A stretch of 64,000 bases of DNA from Streptomyces venezuelae ATCC 10712 (GTDB lineage: Bacteria > Actinomycetota > Actinomycetes > Streptomycetales > Streptomycetaceae). The stretch's first letter is position 1. The number at the start of each line of letters is the position of its first letter. The stretch is from contig NZ_CP029197.1 in assembly GCF_008639165.1 (NCBI RefSeq), positions 8,126,001-8,190,000 of the forward strand, in the 5' to 3' direction. A model generated the notes under the pieces. That model worked only from the letters and a program-made list of their open reading frames with translations, searched no databases and was not told the origin of the DNA. Below are positions 8,299 to 16,714 of this stretch, in pieces. Position numbers and translations under genes: made by a program.

Positions 8299-8348
8299 CG
8301 ACAGAGAAGGACATAGAAAGTCCGAACAGTGAGGGAAAGCAGGGAATC

Positions 8349-9563
8349 GTGTACATCAGCGGCAGCGACGGCGAGGACACCACGGAACAGGGCGACGGAT
8401 GGCTCCGCATCCTGCTGTACGTCGCGTTCCTCCTGCTCCTGGGCTCCGCCCTGGCCCGATTCCTGATCCGGCACACCGGCGAGAACCTCGCTCCGTGGGT
8501 CGTCTCCCTCGCCGTCGCCCTGGCGGTCCTCTACCTCCTCGACCCGCTCCTCGGCCGCCGCCCGACCACCCTCCGCCACATCTGGCTCGGGACGGTCGTC
8601 GCCGTCTGGATGGCCCTGGTCTGGCTGGCGCCGAGCTTCGGCTGGTGCGCGGTCCCGCTCTTCATCATCGGGCTGCGCACCCTGCGCCCGCCGGCGGCGA
8701 TCGCCCTCATCGCCCTGGTGACCGCCACATCGGTGACCGCGCACCTCAGGCTCTCGGGCCGGCTCGACGTCGACGTCGTTCTCGCGCCGCCGGCCATCGC
8801 CGCGATCGCCGTCGCGGTCTTCGTCCAGATGGACCGTCAGTCCCGGCGGCAGCGCGAGCTCATCGACGACCTCATCCGCACCCGGCGAGAACTGGCCGCG
8901 ACGGAGCGCCGCGAGGGCATCCTCGCCGAACGACAGCGCCTGTCCATGGAGATCCACGACAGCCTCGCCCAGGGCCTCTCCAGCCAGCAGATGCTCCTCC
9001 AGGCCTCCGACCGGGTCTGGGACACCGACCCGGCGACCGCCCGCACCCATGTGCGCACGGCGACCGCGATCGCCGAACACAACCTCACCGAAGCCCGCCG
9101 CTTCGTCCACGACCTGGCCCCCGCCGACCTCGCGGACGGCAAGAACCTCGACCATGCGCTCCGGACGCTCGCCGACCGCGAGACCGGCGACCGTCTCACC
9201 GTCCTCTGCCACATCGACGGCGCCCCCACCAGCCCCCTGCCCGACCGCGTCCAGTCCACCCTCCTCCGCATCGCCCAGGGCGCCCTCGCCAACGTCCGCG
9301 AACACTCGGGCGCCACCACGGCGGCCCTGACCCTGACCTACCTCGACGACCAGGTCGTCCTGGACGTCTCCGACAACGGCCACGGCTTCGACCCCACGAC
9401 CACCCACCCCGACGACACCCCGACGCGGGGCCCGCGCGGGCACGGCCTCCCCGCCATCCGCACCCGCACCCATCAGCTCGGCGGCACGCTCACCATCGAA
9501 TCCCTCCCGAACGAAGGCACGGTCCTCTCCGCAGCCATCCCCCTCGCCGCCACGACCACCTGA
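8349..9563 (+). CDS. Orphan membrane sensor histidine kinase (HisKA_3/NarL type)
   Basis: A 404-aa kinase with about five to six hydrophobic helices in residues 20-160, a short linker, a HisKA_3 dimerisation segment with phospho-acceptor His203 in RLSMEIHDSLAQGL, and a C-terminal HATPase_c domain (N-box around LANVREHSGATTAAL, G boxes DNGHGFD and GHGLPAIR). GTG 8349 has AGGG a few bases upstream and lies 50 bp after the PLP enzyme. No response regulator adjoins it, although this class is usually paired. Input signal and partner are unknown; read-through from the metal operon is possible. Confidence 0.88.
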   Translation: MYISGSDGEDTTEQGDGWLRILLYVAFLLLLGSALARFLIRHTGENLAPWVVSLAVALAVLYLLDPLLGRRPTTLRHIWLGTVVAVWMALVWLAPSFGWCAVPLFIIGLRTLRPPAAIALIALVTATSVTAHLRLSGRLDVDVVLAPPAIAAIAVAVFVQMDRQSRRQRELIDDLIRTRRELAATERREGILAERQRLSMEIHDSLAQGLSSQQMLLQASDRVWDTDPATARTHVRTATAIAEHNLTEARRFVHDLAPADLADGKNLDHALRTLADRETGDRLTVLCHIDGAPTSPLPDRVQSTLLRIAQGALANVREHSGATTAALTLTYLDDQVVLDVSDNGHGFDPTTTHPDDTPTRGPRGHGLPAIRTRTHQLGGTLTIESLPNEGTVLSAAIPLAATTT

Positions 9564-9588
9564 CCCTCCTGGAGCCGCCGCGGGAAGG

Positions 9589-9613
9589 CCGGTCGGCGCC
9601 GTGCGCCGACCGG
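9589..9613. terminator. Bidirectional hairpin terminator between convergent genes
   Basis: A perfect 11-bp stem (CCGGTCGGCGC / GCGCCGACCGG) with a three-base loop lies between the ends of the histidine kinase gene and the leftward SWIM-protein gene. There is no T-tract, as is common in Streptomyces. Confidence 0.8.
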
Positions 9614-9626
9614 GCCGCGCGCGGGT

Positions 9627-11606
9627 TCAGGACCAGGAAGCCACCACCAGCGATCTCTCCGCGGCAGCCAGGTGGACCGCCGAGGCCAGCCACGCGCGGG
9701 CGTACCCGTCCGCCGACGCGTCGGTGAGACGGCCGAAGGCGTCCCGGGGGCGGCGGTCCGCCTCCGCCGTCAGGGCCTCCGCGAGACGCGCCGCGCCGCC
9801 CAGCCCCGCACGCCGCAGCGGGGCGACGAGGGCCGCCGTGTCCGTGCCGCGCCCCGCCTCGGCCACGGCGCGCCGACCGCCGGCGACCCCCGTCTCCAGC
9901 AGCCGCCGCACCCGCCACAGCGGCGCGTCCGCCAGCGGATCGGGACCGTCGGCGACCGGCGGCCCGACCGGAGCGGGGCGCTCCGCAGCGGACGGGAAAT
10001 GACTGCCCTGCAGCCGGTCGTACCCCAGGTCCGCCCGCCCCAGCCACTCCTCCGGCAGCCGCAGCGTGCACGACGCCCCCGGCACCGGTCCGACCGCGAG
10101 CGGCCGGAGCGTCGCCGCCCGCTCCGGATCAGGACGGCCGAGCACCCGTACGACAAGCCCCGGGTGCTCCGCGATCCGCCGCAAGTTGGCGGTGTGCGGC
10201 AGCTCAGGATGCGGATGCGCGGGGCGAAGCCGCAGCACCGGGCCGCCGTCGACGACCCGGACCAGGAGATGGTCCCCGGCCGCGCCGACGACCTCGACGT
10301 CACAGCCGAGCAGCGCCGCCCCGGACGGTTCGGCCCCGGACACACCGGACCCGTCCGTGCCGTCTCCGAGCGCCGAGACCATCGCCTCCCGCACCGGCTT
10401 GGCGAACAACGCCGCCACGGGCTCCTCGGACCAATCCACTCCCCGCACCGGCGTCGCGCTCACGCCACGACCCGCCCCGAGCCGCCCGTCGGCGGAGACG
10501 GTCGCCCCGACGATCCGCAGCCCTCCGCGCGCCAGCCCCGCGTGGTCGAGGACCGCCCCGCCGAGCGCCACGGACGCGGCCCCCGCTCCCTTGGCCCGGG
10601 CCAGGCCCCCGGGACGTACGTCGGACACGGAGAAGAACGACCCTTCGGCGCCCAGCAGATGCGTCGCCACACCTCCGTACCCGGTCGCGGACAGCACCGG
10701 CTCCCGGCACAGGCCGTACACCCACAGGCTGCCGCCCTGCTCGTAGGCCCGGCGCGAGGTTCCGGCCGCCACGGCACCGGCCGACCCGGAGGCGAGCAGC
10801 GCGGCACCGGCCAGCAGCTCCCGGAAGGCGCCCGCGAGTTCGCCGAGGCGCTGCCCGTTGCTGCGCTCCCGCGCGGCACGCAGACCCCGTACGACACGCA
10901 GCGCGGCGGCCTCGGCACGGGGCAGCCCGGCCAGCCGCGCGGTGTGCGCGGCCCGCAGCAGCTCGGCCTGGACCACCGCCCCACCCGCCGTGACTCCGGC
11001 GGACAGCGCCTCGGCCGACGCATCCCACAACGCGCTCGCGGCCCGCACTTGAGCGACGGTGAGGACAGGCGCGGGGCCCTCGCCGGCAGCGCTCCCGACG
11101 TCCCCGGGAACGCCCCGCGAGCCGACGGCGCCGCCCGAGCCGGCGGTACCGGCGGAGGCCGCGGCGGCCGACTCCGTACGGCCGCCACCCGAGCCCACGG
11201 CCATCCCGGACACCGGCGACATGGCGGGCACTTGATCCCCACCACCGTCCCCGCCTCGGGCAGGCTCCCCGCGCGGCTCCCCGTACGGCTCCCCGCTCTC
11301 CGTCTCTCCTCCGTCCGCGATCGGCGCGGCGCCCAGCACCGCGGCCCGGTGCAGACAGCGAGGGGCCAGAAGACACGTACAGACCGCCTGCGCGGCGTCC
11401 GTGACGGTGCCCGACGGGCCAGGCCGCAGCGTGACCACCGCGTCCTCGCCGAAGGGGACGTCGACGGAGCCGTCGGCGCCCGGGGCGGCGCGCGCGGCGC
11501 AGTCCGCGATCGCCGCGTCCAGCTTCTTGCGCAGCCGCGCGCTCAGTTGCTCCACGGCATCGGCCAGGACTTCGGGGGCGACGGGAGGCAGGACTTCGGT
11601 GCTCAA
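9627..11606 (-). CDS. SWIM zinc-finger protein (YehQ-like)
   Basis: A 659-aa protein with a SWIM finger CxCx5CxH: Cys76, Cys78, Cys84 and His86 in VCTCLLAPRCLH. A Gly/Ser/Ala-rich linker (about residues 95-170) leads to a long alpha/beta region without a named domain. The TTG start at 11606 overlaps the upstream TGA and has GGAGAAAG four bases upstream. SWIM fingers bind nucleic acid or protein. A SWIM protein (YehQ) is also encoded with the MoxR-type ATPase YehL, VWA protein YehP and DUF4132 protein YehI/MolR in E. coli, the best parallel for this operon. Last gene of the transcript. Confidence 0.82.
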   Translation of the reverse strand: MSTEVLPPVAPEVLADAVEQLSARLRKKLDAAIADCAARAAPGADGSVDVPFGEDAVVTLRPGPSGTVTDAAQAVCTCLLAPRCLHRAAVLGAAPIADGGETESGEPYGEPRGEPARGGDGGGDQVPAMSPVSGMAVGSGGGRTESAAAASAGTAGSGGAVGSRGVPGDVGSAAGEGPAPVLTVAQVRAASALWDASAEALSAGVTAGGAVVQAELLRAAHTARLAGLPRAEAAALRVVRGLRAARERSNGQRLGELAGAFRELLAGAALLASGSAGAVAAGTSRRAYEQGGSLWVYGLCREPVLSATGYGGVATHLLGAEGSFFSVSDVRPGGLARAKGAGAASVALGGAVLDHAGLARGGLRIVGATVSADGRLGAGRGVSATPVRGVDWSEEPVAALFAKPVREAMVSALGDGTDGSGVSGAEPSGAALLGCDVEVVGAAGDHLLVRVVDGGPVLRLRPAHPHPELPHTANLRRIAEHPGLVVRVLGRPDPERAATLRPLAVGPVPGASCTLRLPEEWLGRADLGYDRLQGSHFPSAAERPAPVGPPVADGPDPLADAPLWRVRRLLETGVAGGRRAVAEAGRGTDTAALVAPLRRAGLGGAARLAEALTAEADRRPRDAFGRLTDASADGYARAWLASAVHLAAAERSLVVASWS

Positions 11607-14600
11607 CGGCTTTCTCCACGGAGGCGGTCGCCCACCCAGCGGGCGAGGGCGAGCGGGCTGAGGGCGGCCACCGGCATCCCGGCGGCGACGAGTTGACGCG
11701 CCACGGGCACCGAGTAGCGAGGCGTACCGGCGTCGTCGAGCGCGGCGCAGCCCAGCAGGTGCGCGCCGGAGGAGGCCAGCGCCCGCACCTCCCCGAGCAG
11801 CCCGGCGAGCGGCGCGCCCTCCTCGAAGTCGCTGACCACGACGACGAGGGTGCGGCTCGGCACGGTGATCAGCGAGCGCGCGTGCGCGAGCCCCGCCGCG
11901 ATGTGCGTACCGCCCCCGACCCGCACCTCGAGGAGGAGCGACAGGGGGTCGTCGACCCGGTCGGTCAGGTCCACCACCTGGGTGGAGAAGGCCAGGAAGT
12001 GCGTGGACAGGGTCGGCACACCGCCCAGCACCGCGGCCGTCAGCGCCGACCAGATCACCGACGCCTCCATGGAGCCGGAGACGTCGACCACCAGGATCAG
12101 CCGCCAGTCCGCCTCCTTGCTCGCCCGCGTGCTGAACACCGGCCGCTCCGGCACGACCACGACCCGTCCGTCGTCCGTGCGCCGGGTACGGGCCAGGTTG
12201 GCGCGCAGGGTACGGGCGAGATCGAGGCGCCCTCCGGGCCGATAGGTCGGGCGCGGGGTGGCCAGACCGGAGAGCGCGGGCCGCAGCCGGGTGGCCAGCT
12301 CGCGGGCCAGCTCGTCGACGAGCCGCTTCACCAGCGGCCGCAGCCGCGCGAGCTGGGCCTCGGGCATGCCGCCGGCCAGCGAGAGCACCGACGTCAGCAG
12401 CTCCACCGACGGCCGCACCGCCGCAGGGTCCAGCTGGGCGAGCACATCGGACCGCCCCGCGTCGGCCGCCTCGGCGAGCACCTCCTCCCGCACGTCCGTG
12501 CCGAACAGCGACTCCAACTCCTGCGACCACTCCCGGGCGGTCGGGAAGGAGGGGTCCTGCCCACCGCCCTGACCCGACCCGCCGTCCAGGTCGTCGGCGC
12601 CCTCGCCGCGCCCGCCGCCGTACAGCTCGTCGAGCGCGCGGGCGTAGCGGCGCGCGTCGCCGGTGAGCCGGTCCTTGTGACGGCCCAGGAGGAGCCGCCA
12701 CCGGTCGGCGAGGCCGAGCCGATGGCCCGCCGCACCTCCAGGGCCCGCCGCCACCGGACCCGTGGCGGCGGCGTCCGTGGCAGGACGTGAGGCACCACCG
12801 GTGGCGGTGGTGACGGCGGCGTCGGGCGCGGGCGGGGGCCCGTCGGTCGAGTCCGGACCGAGCTGAGGCAGCGCCTTCAGCGCGGCGAGCCCGGCCGCGT
12901 CGGCCGCCGCCCAGAGGGCGAGCAGCTCGGGCGGCGCGTCGAGAGAGAGGTCGAGGCGGTCGCCGAGCCGCTCGGTCACCGTGGTCAGCAGCCGCTCGCG
13001 GGCGGCCGGAGCCAGCACGTCGAATCCGCCGCGCAGCGCCGGGAGCCGGTCGAGGAACTCCTGGTCGGCGAGTGAGTCGACCCGGTCGAGCAGCGGGGTG
13101 AGCGCCTCCGGCGACGCCTGCAGCAGCGGCCCGGCGGCCGTGAGCAGACCCGCGAGCCGCCTCGTCAACGCCCGCCGCGCGTCAGGGGCGGTCGCTCCGT
13201 CGATCCACCCCGCCACGCGCTCGCCAAGACCGGCCGCCGGGTCGAGGTCGAGCATCACCCGTACGGCAAGGGCGGCGCCCTGCATCAACGGCGAGGCGCC
13301 GGAGCAGAGTTCGGCGAGTGCCCGGTCGAGCCGGAGGCCGAAGTGGCGGGCGGCCGTCCGGTCGGCGAGGGCGACCAGCGCCCCGGCGTCCGCGGGCGTG
13401 TCGCTCCCGGCGAGACCCGGCAGCGCGCGCACGGCGGCCTCCAGGAGCTCGCCGGTCAGGGCACCGGCCAGGTCGCGCGCACCGTCGGTGGTCCCGGGGT
13501 AGTGCCCGCGCCGAATGCCCTCCAAGAGGTCGAGTGCTTCGAGGAGTTCGGGCAGGCTCGCGGTGTCCGGCAGTACCGCGGCGGCCTCGCGCAGCCGGGC
13601 GTCCACCAGCTCGGGCAGGTCGCAGCGGGCGGCCGCGGTCAGCCCGGTCAGGATCTGGGCCGGTGTGGGGCCGCCCTCGGCCGCCTCGCGGCGCGCGGTC
13701 TCGCCCAGGGTTCCGGCGGCGGCCTGGGCCGCGGTGACGCCGCGCGCTCCGGCGAGGTCGAGCCGGGCGGGGACGGACGGCGTCCACTTCAGTCGCCACT
13801 TGGTGCCGAGCGCGGTGCCGTCGCCGGTGGCCGCGACGGCCACGGGCTCGCAGTAGGAGGCACCGATGACCAGCAGCCGCTGCAGCAGCACCTCGCGCCG
13901 GCCGTCCAGCGGCGAACGCAGCGGATCGAGCCGCACCTCACGAGGCTCGGGCTCCTCCGGTCGCGGCAGCCGCAGGCTGCCGAGCTCGTCCTCGACCGAC
14001 GGACCGAGACCGGAGCGGGGCGCGCGCGGGCTGATCCGGCCGCGCGCGGTGCCGACGAACACGGCCTCCAGAGCGCGGGCGAGCGCCCGGCCCCGGCCGA
14101 GGGGCTCGCCCTGCCCGAGAACGGTGGTGACGGCCTCGAGGAGCTCCCCCCGACCGGGCGCGGGCAGCCCGCGCAACGTGGCCAGGTCCAAGGCCAGCCG
14201 CAAGGTCTCGGCGGCTTCGCCGGTCCCCGCGGTGTGCCCCGCCCGGCGCAGCTCTCGGCACAGTCCGGTGAGCGCGGCGGCGGCCGCCGTCCGAATCCGC
14301 TCGGGGTCCCCACTCGCGGTGAACACGGCCTGCTGCCAGAGCGGGTCCCGAATGCCCGCGGGATAGCCGGAGCGAGAGTCGAGCAGATCGAAGGAGTACG
14401 GCACAAGCGAGGTCACGGCCGCCCCGGTCGCCCCCTTCAGACCGCCTGACTTGCTGACACCACCGGCGCCGCTCGCGCCGCTCGTACGGGTCACGCCGCT
14501 GGCACTGTTCGCGCCGGCCCGTACCGACGCCTTCGCCCCGCCCCCTTCGGGGCCCCCGCAGGGGACGTCGCGCGCCTCGTCCAGACACAGCGCGGGCGCG

Positions 14601-15307
14601 TGGAACGCGCCCACCACGGCGGCGACCCGGCGGCCGCCCGCCGAGGCCGCCGTCACGACCTCGCGCATCCGGGCTTCGCGGGCCAGGTCCGTGGCGGCCA
14701 CCGCGCTGGTGTCGGCACGCAGGGCCCAGCCCACGCCCAGCGCCGCGCGGCGCACCGCTTCAGGAGAGCAGCCGGGCGCGAGCACCTCCACGGCCCGGTC
14801 CCACATGTCGTCGCCGTCCCGCCCGGTCCCGGCGGCCGTCAGCGCGGAAGCGAAGGACCGCCGCCCCGGCGCCTCAGCGGTGCCGACCGCACCGGCGCCT
14901 GCGGTCTGGTCAGCCTCGTGGGGAACCCCGGCGGCATCAGGCGCCGAACGCGCCCAGCCGGGGTCGGACAGCGGCAGGTCGCAGCACACGACCTCCACGC
15001 CGTGGGCCCGCGCCCAGCGAACCGCCGCCAGCTCGGGCGAGAAGTCCGCGAACGGGTAGAACGAGAGGCCTCCCCCCTCACCCGTCCCGGCCAGCGCGAC
15101 CGGCGCGACGGTCTCCGGGTCCGCCAGGTGCTCCAGCCATGGCTGGAAGTCGGCCGGCAGTTCCACACAGACGACCTCGGCGCCGGCCTCGTCGAGGAGC
15201 GCGGGCACCACCGCGGCCAGCGCCGGACTGTGGTGGCGCACCCCGAGGAGGTACGGGGCGCGCGACGCGGCCAGCGCGTCGACGGCCGCCCGTGGTTCGA
15301 GGATCAT
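11603..15307 (-). CDS. DUF5682 protein with C-terminal VWA domain
   Basis: A 1234-aa cytosolic protein. The N-terminus (YLLGVRHHSPALAAVVPALLDEA, then VVCVELPADFQPWLEHL) is characteristic of DUF5682, a family resembling TraB/erythromycin-esterase-like folds. A long helical middle with several Gly/Ala-rich insertions follows. The last ~200 residues form a von Willebrand A domain with MIDAS motif DVSGSMEAS (Asp1075) and the later VVVVSDFEEGAPLAG strand. VWA partners of MoxR ATPases are the usual adaptor or substrate-delivery subunits. ATG 15307 overlaps the MoxR stop (ATGA). It appears to combine in one chain roles that YehM and YehP may divide in E. coli; that correspondence is inferred. Confidence 0.85.
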   Translation of the reverse strand: MILEPRAAVDALAASRAPYLLGVRHHSPALAAVVPALLDEAGAEVVCVELPADFQPWLEHLADPETVAPVALAGTGEGGGLSFYPFADFSPELAAVRWARAHGVEVVCCDLPLSDPGWARSAPDAAGVPHEADQTAGAGAVGTAEAPGRRSFASALTAAGTGRDGDDMWDRAVEVLAPGCSPEAVRRAALGVGWALRADTSAVAATDLAREARMREVVTAASAGGRRVAAVVGAFHAPALCLDEARDVPCGGPEGGGAKASVRAGANSASGVTRTSGASGAGGVSKSGGLKGATGAAVTSLVPYSFDLLDSRSGYPAGIRDPLWQQAVFTASGDPERIRTAAAAALTGLCRELRRAGHTAGTGEAAETLRLALDLATLRGLPAPGRGELLEAVTTVLGQGEPLGRGRALARALEAVFVGTARGRISPRAPRSGLGPSVEDELGSLRLPRPEEPEPREVRLDPLRSPLDGRREVLLQRLLVIGASYCEPVAVAATGDGTALGTKWRLKWTPSVPARLDLAGARGVTAAQAAAGTLGETARREAAEGGPTPAQILTGLTAAARCDLPELVDARLREAAAVLPDTASLPELLEALDLLEGIRRGHYPGTTDGARDLAGALTGELLEAAVRALPGLAGSDTPADAGALVALADRTAARHFGLRLDRALAELCSGASPLMQGAALAVRVMLDLDPAAGLGERVAGWIDGATAPDARRALTRRLAGLLTAAGPLLQASPEALTPLLDRVDSLADQEFLDRLPALRGGFDVLAPAARERLLTTVTERLGDRLDLSLDAPPELLALWAAADAAGLAALKALPQLGPDSTDGPPPAPDAAVTTATGGASRPATDAAATGPVAAGPGGAAGHRLGLADRWRLLLGRHKDRLTGDARRYARALDELYGGGRGEGADDLDGGSGQGGGQDPSFPTAREWSQELESLFGTDVREEVLAEAADAGRSDVLAQLDPAAVRPSVELLTSVLSLAGGMPEAQLARLRPLVKRLVDELARELATRLRPALSGLATPRPTYRPGGRLDLARTLRANLARTRRTDDGRVVVVPERPVFSTRASKEADWRLILVVDVSGSMEASVIWSALTAAVLGGVPTLSTHFLAFSTQVVDLTDRVDDPLSLLLEVRVGGGTHIAAGLAHARSLITVPSRTLVVVVSDFEEGAPLAGLLGEVRALASSGAHLLGCAALDDAGTPRYSVPVARQLVAAGMPVAALSPLALARWVGDRLRGESR

Positions 15308-16461
15308 CAACGCAGGCTCCCACGCAGGTCCCAGAGCCGCCGCCACATCGCCGAGCCGCTCTCGGCCCTGCGGCGCACCGGCCCGTCCCAGTAACCGAGG
15401 AGCCGCGCGTGGTCGGCCGGATCGTCCTTGCGGACGACGCCCAGCAGATGACCCGGAAGCAGGTCGAGGACGTCGCCACCCGGCAGATACGCGGCGGCGA
15501 CGCCCAGCGACGCCGCCACCTGCACCGCCTCGGCGGTGGACATGACCGTGCCGGGCCGCTCGACGTCCCAGCCCTCGGTGGAGCGGCCGGAACGCAGGTC
15601 CCGGAAGACGGTGACCAGAGCGTCGAGCACGGCGTCGTCGACACCGAAGGCCGCGCCCGCCCGCTGCACCGCAGCGACGGCCTGACGGCGGATCAGGACG
15701 GCCTCGGCGTCGGCGTCGGCGATCGGATCCACGGTCTCGAAGTTGAACCGGCGCTTCAGCGCGGCGGACATCTCGGAGACGCCCCGGTCCCGCAGGTTGG
15801 CCGTGGCGATGACCGTGAACCCGGGCACGGCACCGACCACGGCGTCCTCGGTGGCGGTCAGCTCGGGCACGGTGATCCGACGGTCGGACAGGATGGACAC
15901 CAGGGCGTCCTGGACCTCGGGCAGGCAGCGGGTGATCTCCTCGACCCGCACGACCCGTCCGGTGCGCATCGCGGAGAGCACGGGGGAGTCGACCAGCGCC
16001 TGCGGGCTGGGGCCCTGGGCGAGCAGCAGGGCGTAGTTCCAGCCGTAGCGGAACGCGTCCTCCGTCGTGCCCGCCGTGCCCTGCACCGTCAGGGCACTGG
16101 TCCCGCTGACGGCAGCCGCGAGCAGCTCCGACAGCATCGACTTGGCGGTGCCGGGCTCGCCGGTCAGCAGCAGGCCGCGCTCCCCGGCGAGGGTGACGAC
16201 ACAGCGTTCCACCAGGGCGCGCTCACCGACGAACTTCGGCGCGATCTCCAGCTTCGACGGCAGTCCGGCGCGGCGCTTGGGCAGGGCGAGCTCCACGCCG
16301 TCGCTGCCGCAGACGAACGTGACGACCGCGCGCGGGGTCAGCGCCCAGCCGGGCGGACGCGGGCCGGGGTCCTGGGCGGCGAGGAAGGCGAGCTCAGCGG
16401 CGTACCGCTCCTCGGCCGGCTGCACCTGCCGGGCAGGAACGGTCTGTTCGGTGACGGTCAT
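15307..16461 (-). CDS. MoxR-type AAA+ ATPase (YehL-like)
   Basis: A 384-aa AAA+ ATPase of the MoxR group. Walker A is TGEPGTAKSM with Lys107, Walker B VVRVEEI, sensor 1 VIATANLRDRGVSEMSAALKRRF, and an arginine finger is expected in that last segment. ATG 16461 (MTVTEQ) is chosen because GAAGGAA precedes it; an upstream in-frame ATG at 16584 lies in repeat-like DNA. MoxR proteins act as chaperone-like remodelers with VWA partners, and such a partner is the next, overlapping gene. The genes on both sides match the E. coli YehL neighbourhood. Confidence 0.9.
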   Translation of the reverse strand: MTVTEQTVPARQVQPAEERYAAELAFLAAQDPGPRPPGWALTPRAVVTFVCGSDGVELALPKRRAGLPSKLEIAPKFVGERALVERCVVTLAGERGLLLTGEPGTAKSMLSELLAAAVSGTSALTVQGTAGTTEDAFRYGWNYALLLAQGPSPQALVDSPVLSAMRTGRVVRVEEITRCLPEVQDALVSILSDRRITVPELTATEDAVVGAVPGFTVIATANLRDRGVSEMSAALKRRFNFETVDPIADADAEAVLIRRQAVAAVQRAGAAFGVDDAVLDALVTVFRDLRSGRSTEGWDVERPGTVMSTAEAVQVAASLGVAAAYLPGGDVLDLLPGHLLGVVRKDDPADHARLLGYWDGPVRRRAESGSAMWRRLWDLRGSLR

Positions 16462-16554
16462 ACGGGGATTCCTTCGGGGTACGGGCACGAGGCCCGGCGA
16501 CAGGCAGGGAGGGCGGGCACGAGACCCGGATGGGATCGGGCAGGGGACGGGTCC

Positions 16555-16588
16555 CGGCGTGGCGCCCAGAAGAGGCAGCGCCACGCCG
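16555..16588. terminator. Strong hairpin ahead of the MoxR gene: terminator or attenuator
   Basis: An 11-bp perfect stem (CGGCGTGGCGC / GCGCCACGCCG) with a 12-base loop lies in the 253-bp gap between the 1637-aa gene and the MoxR gene, read leftwards. It could end the DUF4132 transcript or lower expression of the MoxR-VWA-SWIM part. No T-tract is present. Confidence 0.6.
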
Positions 16589-16596
16589 TACCGCTG

Positions 16597-16656
16597 GCAG
16601 CCGCAGCCGCAGCCGCAGCCGCAGCCGCAGCCGCAGCCGCAGCCGCAGCCGCAGCC
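16597..16656. repeat. Hexanucleotide microsatellite (GCAGCC)10
   Basis: Ten perfect copies of GCAGCC run without interruption in the intergenic gap before the MoxR gene, next to a strong hairpin. The leftward reading frame from ATG 16584 does not include it, so it is probably untranslated. Perfect hexamer tracts of this length are prone to slippage. Confidence 0.95.
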
Positions 16657-16714
16657 GGCGCCGACGGCCGGCAGCGGGCGGCCGACGGCCAGCGGCCGGA
16701 CAGCCGACGACCGG

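Noticed and set aside
16597..16656. CRISPR or coding repeat
   Set aside because: Units are 6 bp without spacers; the frame starting at 16584 does not include them.
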